DNA from: Microcella alkalica
Lineage (GTDB): Bacteria > Actinomycetota > Actinomycetes > Actinomycetales > Microbacteriaceae
NCBI RefSeq assembly: GCF_014595885.1
Contig: NZ_JABUKC010000001.1
Span: 62,001-126,000 of the forward strand
Direction of reading: 5' to 3'
Length of the DNA stretch: 64,000 nt
Within the stretch, counting starts at the first letter, position 1. Each line of letters opens with the position of its first letter. The notes beneath the pieces were generated by a model that saw nothing but the letters and a program-made list of their open reading frames with translations, had not been told where the DNA came from and ran no database searches. The position numbers and the translations under genes are program-made. Below are positions 60,168 to 64,000 of this stretch, one piece after another.

Positions 60168-60962
60168 ATGCCGCGCAGCCCCCAACCAGCCCCACCGCGG
60201 GCCCTCGTGGTCGGGCTCGCCATCGCCCTCGGGCTGAGCGCGTGCGCGCCGGCCGCACCGACGCCGACGCCCGATGCGCGGCCGACGGTCACGGGCATCC
60301 CCGCCCCCTCGCAGTCGCCGACGGCGACGCCGACCCCCAGCCCCGAGCCGACCTTCGACCGGGGTGCGCGCTCGATCGACGACCCCGCCTCGCTGTGGGT
60401 CGTCGCCAACAAGCTGCGCCCGCTGCAGCCTGCCGACTACGCGCCCGCCGACCTGCGCGCCGCCGACATTCCGTACGTCTACGAGCCCGTGCTGCGCGCC
60501 GACGCGGCGGCCGCCGCCGAGCAGCTCGTCGCCGCCGCGGCGGCCGAGGGCATCGCACTCGCCGCGCAGAGCACCTACCGCAGCTACGCCAGCCAGCAGC
60601 GCGTCTACGCCGGATGGGTCGCGCAACTCGGGCAGGAGGCCGCCGACCTCACCAGTGCCCGCCCCGGCCACAGTGAGCACCAGACCGGGCTGTCGATCGA
60701 CTTCAGCGCGGTGCCGGCGAACTGCACCCTCGACCAGTGCTTCGCGCAGACCCCCCAGGGGCAGTGGCTGGCCGCCAACGCCTGGCGCTACGGCTTCCAC
60801 CTGCGCTACCCGGAGGGCGCGACGCCCGTCACTGGCTACGAGTTCGAGCCGTGGCACTACCGGTACGTCGGGCCCGAGCTTGCGGCCGAGCTGCACGAGA
60901 CGGGCATCCGCACGCTCGAGGAGTTCTTCGAGCTGCCACCGGCCCCCGACTACGCCGGCTGA
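60168..60962 (+). CDS. D-alanyl-D-alanine carboxypeptidase, VanY-like (M15B)
   Basis: A 264-residue lipoprotein: lipobox LSAC (Cys26), a Pro/Thr-rich spacer (about residues 30-62), then an M15 peptidase domain with AAQSTYRSYASQQRVYAGWVAQLG, the zinc motif ARPGHSEHQTGLSIDF and FEPWHYRYVG. It should trim D-Ala from peptidoglycan stem peptides at the outer face of the membrane. TACACT (60156-60161) ends 6 bases before the ATG (leaderless). It is divergent from the beta-glucoside operon. Confidence 0.9.
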   Translation: MPRSPQPAPPRALVVGLAIALGLSACAPAAPTPTPDARPTVTGIPAPSQSPTATPTPSPEPTFDRGARSIDDPASLWVVANKLRPLQPADYAPADLRAADIPYVYEPVLRADAAAAAEQLVAAAAAEGIALAAQSTYRSYASQQRVYAGWVAQLGQEAADLTSARPGHSEHQTGLSIDFSAVPANCTLDQCFAQTPQGQWLAANAWRYGFHLRYPEGATPVTGYEFEPWHYRYVGPELAAELHETGIRTLEEFFELPPAPDYAG

Positions 60963-61026
60963 GCGCCAGGTCACAATCGCCGTGAACCCCTGGATCGCGC
61001 GACGAGCCCGTCGTTAGCGTGGATCG

Positions 61027-61491
61027 ATGGCCATTCGACACGACCACCGCCCGCTGCTCGTCGCCTCCGCCTCGCTCGCCTCCCTGCTCGGGCTCGCCGG
61101 CTGCGCACCCGACCACTCCGAGCGGCTCGAGGAGCTCGAGGCCGTCAACCTCGGCACCAACGCCGAGGTCGGGGCGGTCTCGTTCGACAACATGCTCGTC
61201 GTCACGCGAGGCGAGGGCGAGCCCGCCCGCCTCATCGGCGTGCTGCTCAACACCTCCGACGCGCCGGTCGAGGTCGGCATCGCCGACGCCGACGACGCCA
61301 CGACCGTGACCCTCGCCGCGGGCGAGCAGTACGCCTTCCAGGAGCACGAGGTCGTCTTCGCCACCGCCGACGACCGACCGGGAGCACGCCTGCCGCTCAC
61401 GCTCGAGGTCGACGGCGAGCGCGAGGAGCTGCCCGTGCCCGTGCGCAACGGCACGCTCGATTGGCTCGAGCCCTATCTGCCTGAGGCCTGA
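61027..61491 (+). CDS. hypothetical lipoprotein
   Basis: A 154-residue exported protein with lipobox LAGC (Cys26). The mature part is acidic and probably all-beta: SFDNMLVVTRGEGEPARLIGVLLNTSDAPVEVGIADADDATTVTLAAGEQYAF, which looks like an immunoglobulin-like or copper-chaperone-like fold, but no metal-binding motif is clear. Function unknown. TAGCGT (61015-61020) ends 6 bases before the ATG (leaderless). It is convergent with the aminotransferase gene, 3 bases away. Confidence 0.7.
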   Translation: MAIRHDHRPLLVASASLASLLGLAGCAPDHSERLEELEAVNLGTNAEVGAVSFDNMLVVTRGEGEPARLIGVLLNTSDAPVEVGIADADDATTVTLAAGEQYAFQEHEVVFATADDRPGARLPLTLEVDGEREELPVPVRNGTLDWLEPYLPEA

Positions 61492-61494
61492 CCG

Positions 61495-62724
61495 CTAGCG
61501 CACCGCCTCGGCGATGCGCTCGACGAGCAGCTCGACGATCGGCGTCGGCGTGGCGAGGATCATGCGCACGTGCCCGGCGCCGACCTCGCCGCACGCGCGG
61601 CCGTCGGTCAGCGCGATGCCGGCACGATCGCGCAGTCGCGTCGCCGGGTCGTCGCCGAGGCCGAGGCCGCGCACGTCGAGCCAGGCGATGTACGTGCCCT
61701 CGGGCATCCGATAGCCGACCTCGGGCAGCAGCTCGGCCAGCCGCTCGCCGAGCACGCGACGGTTGCGGTCGAAGTAGGCGACCGTGTGGTCGAGCCAGTC
61801 GCGGCCGTCGCGGTAGGCGACCGCGTTGGCGATGACGCCGAGCGTGCTCGCGCCGTGGCTCGCGAGCGGGCCGAGCGCCTGCCAGGTCTTCTCGGCCCTG
61901 TCGCTGCTCGTCACGAGCTGCGCGGTCTTCAGGCCAGGCAGGTTCCACGCCTTCGAGGCGGAGTAGGCGGTGATCGTGTGCTCGGCGGCCGCGTCGCTGA
62001 TGCTCGCGTACGGCACGTGCTGCCGACCGTCGAAGACGATCGGCGCGTGGATCTCGTCGGCGAACACCGTCGCCCCGTAGCGGTCGACGACCTCGCACAG
62101 CGCCTCGAGCTCGGCGCGCTCGAACACGCGACCGCCCGGGTTCAACGGATTGCACAGCACCACGAGTCCGGCGCCGGCGGCGAGCGCCTCATCGATCGCG
62201 ACCAGGTCGAGGGTGTGCCGGCCCTCGTGCACGGCGTTCGGCACCTCGATCACCTGCCGCCCCATCGCGACCGGCACCGTCAGGAACGGCATGTACGCCG
62301 GCGTCGGCACGACGACCGCGCTGCCCGGCTTCGACCAGTGCTCGATCGTCAGCTCCAGCCCGCGGATCACGTCGGCGATCGGGTGCACGCGGCTCGACGA
62401 CACGCTCCAGTCGAAGCGCTCGCGCAGCAGCCGCGCCGTCTCGCGCGACATCTCGCGGCCCACGGCGGGCGGCAGGTAGCCGAGCTGGCGGCCGTCGATC
62501 GCGCGATGCAGGGCGGATGCCACGGCCGGCGCCGTGCCGAGATCCGACTCGGCCACCCAGGCGCCGACCGTGCCGGGGTGCATCGTCCACTTGAGGCCGC
62601 CGCGGGCGGCGAGCTCGTCGGCACTCAGCGCGTCCCACTCGGCGAAGAGCGCCGCGCGCTCGGCCGCGGGGGCGGGGTCGAGTTCCACGCCCGTCGCGCC
62701 CGCGGCCTCAGCGGAGGGCTGCAT
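61495..62724 (-). CDS. MalY/PatB-type PLP aminotransferase (C-S lyase-like)
   Basis: A 409-residue fold-type I PLP enzyme. [19 protein letters not shown] at the N terminus, [36 protein letters not shown], and the PLP-lysine motif [11 protein letters not shown] (Lys258) match MalY/PatB cystathionine beta-lyases. It probably cleaves cystathionine or transaminates amino acids. The ATG at 62724 overlaps the 3' end of the phosphoglucomutase gene by 17 bases, with GAAGG about 9 bases upstream, so it is coupled to pgm. Confidence 0.88.
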   Translation of the reverse strand: MQPSAEAAGATGVELDPAPAAERAALFAEWDALSADELAARGGLKWTMHPGTVGAWVAESDLGTAPAVASALHRAIDGRQLGYLPPAVGREMSRETARLLRERFDWSVSSSRVHPIADVIRGLELTIEHWSKPGSAVVVPTPAYMPFLTVPVAMGRQVIEVPNAVHEGRHTLDLVAIDEALAAGAGLVVLCNPLNPGGRVFERAELEALCEVVDRYGATVFADEIHAPIVFDGRQHVPYASISDAAAEHTITAYSASKAWNLPGLKTAQLVTSSDRAEKTWQALGPLASHGASTLGVIANAVAYRDGRDWLDHTVAYFDRNRRVLGERLAELLPEVGYRMPEGTYIAWLDVRGLGLGDDPATRLRDRAGIALTDGRACGEVGAGHVRMILATPTPIVELLVERIAEAVR

Positions 62725-64000
62725 CGACGATCGCCTTCGCCTCGGCCTGCACCTCGCGCAGGTGCTGCTCGCCGCGGAACGACTCGGCGTAGATCTTGTA
62801 GACGTCCTCCGTGCCGCTCGGGCGTGCCGCGAACCAGGCGTTCTCGGTGACCACCTTCACGCCGCCGATCGCGGCGCCATTGCCCGGCGCCTCCGACAGG
62901 CGGGCCGTGATCGGCTCACCCGCCAGCTCGGTGGCCGCGATCGCGTCGCCCGACAGCTTCGACAGGGCCGCCTTCTGCTCTTTCGTGGCCGCGGCATCCA
63001 CCCGCTCATAGGCGGGAGCGCCGTACCGCGCGGTCAGCCCCGCGTACAGCTGCGACGGCGTCGAGCCGGTCACCGCGGTGATCTCGCTCGCGAGCAGGGC
63101 GAGCAGAATGCCGTCCTTGTCGGTCGTCCACGCGCTGCCGTCGCGGCGCACGAAGCTCGCCCCCGCGCTCTCCTCGCCGCCGAACGCGACCGAGCCGTCG
63201 ATGAGGCCCGGCACGAACCACTTGAAGCCGACCGGCACCTCGTGCAGGCGACGGCCGAGACCCGCCGCGACCCGGTCGATCATCGAGCTCGACACGAGCG
63301 TCTTGCCGATCGCGGCGTCGGGGCGCCAGTCGGGGCGGTGCGTGTACAGGTACTCGATCGCGACCGCGAGGTAGTGGTTGGGGTTCATGAGGCCGCCGTC
63401 GGGGGTGACGATGCCGTGGCGGTCGGCGTCGGCGTCGTTGCCGGTCAGCAGCGCGTAGTCGTGCTGGTGCGCGAGCACGCTCGCCATCGCGCTCGGGCTG
63501 GAGGGATCCATGCGGATCTTCTCGTCCCAGTCGAGCGTCATGAAGCTCCAGGCCGGGTCGACGAGCGGGTTCACGACCGTGAGGTCGAGGCCGTAGTGCT
63601 CGGCGATGAACTGCCAGTACTCGACGCTCGCGCCGCCCAGCGGGTCGGCGCCGACATGGAGGCCGGCCTCGCGCACGGCATCCATGTCGAGGATGCTCGC
63701 GAGGTCGGCGACGTAGTGCAGCCGGTAGTCGTACGCGTGCGTGTCGATCGCGGCACCGCGTCGCACGTCGGCCGAGCCGTCGGCGATGATCGCGTTCGCG
63801 CGGTTCGCGATCCACGTCGTCGCGTCGGAGTCGGCCGGCCCGCCGTGCGGCGGGTTGTACTTGAAGCCGCCGTCGCGCGGCGGGTTGTGGCTCGGCGTGA
63901 TGACGATGCCGTCGGCCTGCGCGAGCCCGCTGCGGTTGTGGGTGATGATCGCGTGGCTCAGCGCCGGTGTCGGCACGTAGCCGTCGTGGGCGTCGACGAA
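62708..64000 (-). CDS. pgm: phosphoglucomutase, alpha-D-glucose phosphate-specific (5' end outside window)
   Basis: The C-terminal 430 residues of a phosphoglucomutase that interconverts glucose-1-phosphate and glucose-6-phosphate. [11 protein letters not shown] at the edge, the phosphoserine loop [24 protein letters not shown], the metal loop [12 protein letters not shown], the sugar loop GGEESAGAS, and the phosphate-binding [16 protein letters not shown] are all intact. The family is about 540-550 residues, so about 110-120 are missing at the N terminus. The start is beyond the right edge. It overlaps the downstream malY-like gene. Confidence 0.95.
   Translation of the reverse strand, partial: FVDAHDGYVPTPALSHAIITHNRSGLAQADGIVITPSHNPPRDGGFKYNPPHGGPADSDATTWIANRANAIIADGSADVRRGAAIDTHAYDYRLHYVADLASILDMDAVREAGLHVGADPLGGASVEYWQFIAEHYGLDLTVVNPLVDPAWSFMTLDWDEKIRMDPSSPSAMASVLAHQHDYALLTGNDADADRHGIVTPDGGLMNPNHYLAVAIEYLYTHRPDWRPDAAIGKTLVSSSMIDRVAAGLGRRLHEVPVGFKWFVPGLIDGSVAFGGEESAGASFVRRDGSAWTTDKDGILLALLASEITAVTGSTPSQLYAGLTARYGAPAYERVDAAATKEQKAALSKLSGDAIAATELAGEPITARLSEAPGNGAAIGGVKVVTENAWFAARPSGTEDVYKIYAESFRGEQHLREVQAEAKAIVDAALR

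Noticed and set aside
1-64000. tRNA, rRNA, prophage, insertion sequence or CRISPR array
   Set aside because: I looked for transposase, integrase and phage motifs, cloverleaf-like sequence with CCA ends, and regular repeats, and found none that hold up.

Overview
The window is high-GC, gene-dense DNA with little space between genes. It reads as the chromosome of an actinobacterium, most likely a member of the Microbacteriaceae. Support comes from strong G/C third-position bias, many ATGA/GTGA start-stop overlaps, and actinobacterial family types (RamB-like acetate regulator, Ceb- and Bxl-like sugar operons, a DtxR/IdeR-type iron box). Many genes also seem to lack a leader: a TAnnnT -10 hexamer lies 6-7 bases before the start codon. 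I see no rRNA, tRNA, CRISPR array, transposase or phage gene. The genus is inference.

Layout. 1-9.7 kb: the 5' part of a phytoene-desaturase-like FAD oxidoreductase, a small membrane protein, a LysR regulator divergent from a PutA bifunctional proline catabolic enzyme, a three-gene operon of two paralogous 7-TM proteins plus a YtrA-type GntR, and a RamB-like regulator. 9.8-12.9 kb: the glyoxylate shunt (aceA, aceB), divergent from ramB. 13-17.4 kb: an Lrp regulator and a ferric-iron ABC importer behind an iron box. 17.5-27.6 kb: mixed catabolic and export genes (kynureninase, DrrAB-like ABC exporter, acyl-CoA dehydrogenase, hydrolases, flavin-dependent oxidoreductase, aldo/keto reductase) and a membrane protein behind a highly structured leader. 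27.7-43.5 kb: a xylan/xylose utilisation island with an ABC importer, intracellular GH3, GH10 and GH51 enzymes, LacI and ROK regulators, xylA and xylB, interrupted by DUF488, RidA and WYL genes. 43.5-54 kb: housekeeping and stress genes (PfkB-type kinase, CorA, orphan alpha-E protein, OhrR-like and MarR regulators, MFS exporter, rhodanese, lipoate ligase with swapped domain order, GNAT). 54-60 kb: a beta-glucoside (Ceb-like) operon with LacI regulator, GH1, two permeases and a binding protein behind two operator palindromes. 60-64 kb: VanY-like carboxypeptidase, lipoprotein, MalY-like aminotransferase, and the 3' part of phosphoglucomutase.

How the genes work together. The organism appears to import plant oligosaccharides (xylo-oligomers and cello-oligomers or beta-glucosides) and hydrolyse them inside the cell. 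Xylose would pass through XylA and XylB; arabinose would be released by GH51. It can use proline as glutamate and acetate through the glyoxylate shunt. Several regulators have visible candidate operators in their own and neighbouring promoters. The most interesting non-coding signals are a 57-bp palindromic repeat present three times, a 92-bp long palindrome, a start-site-sequestering leader RNA, a recurring leaderless-promoter architecture, and over-representation of the hexamer GGATGC/GCATCC.
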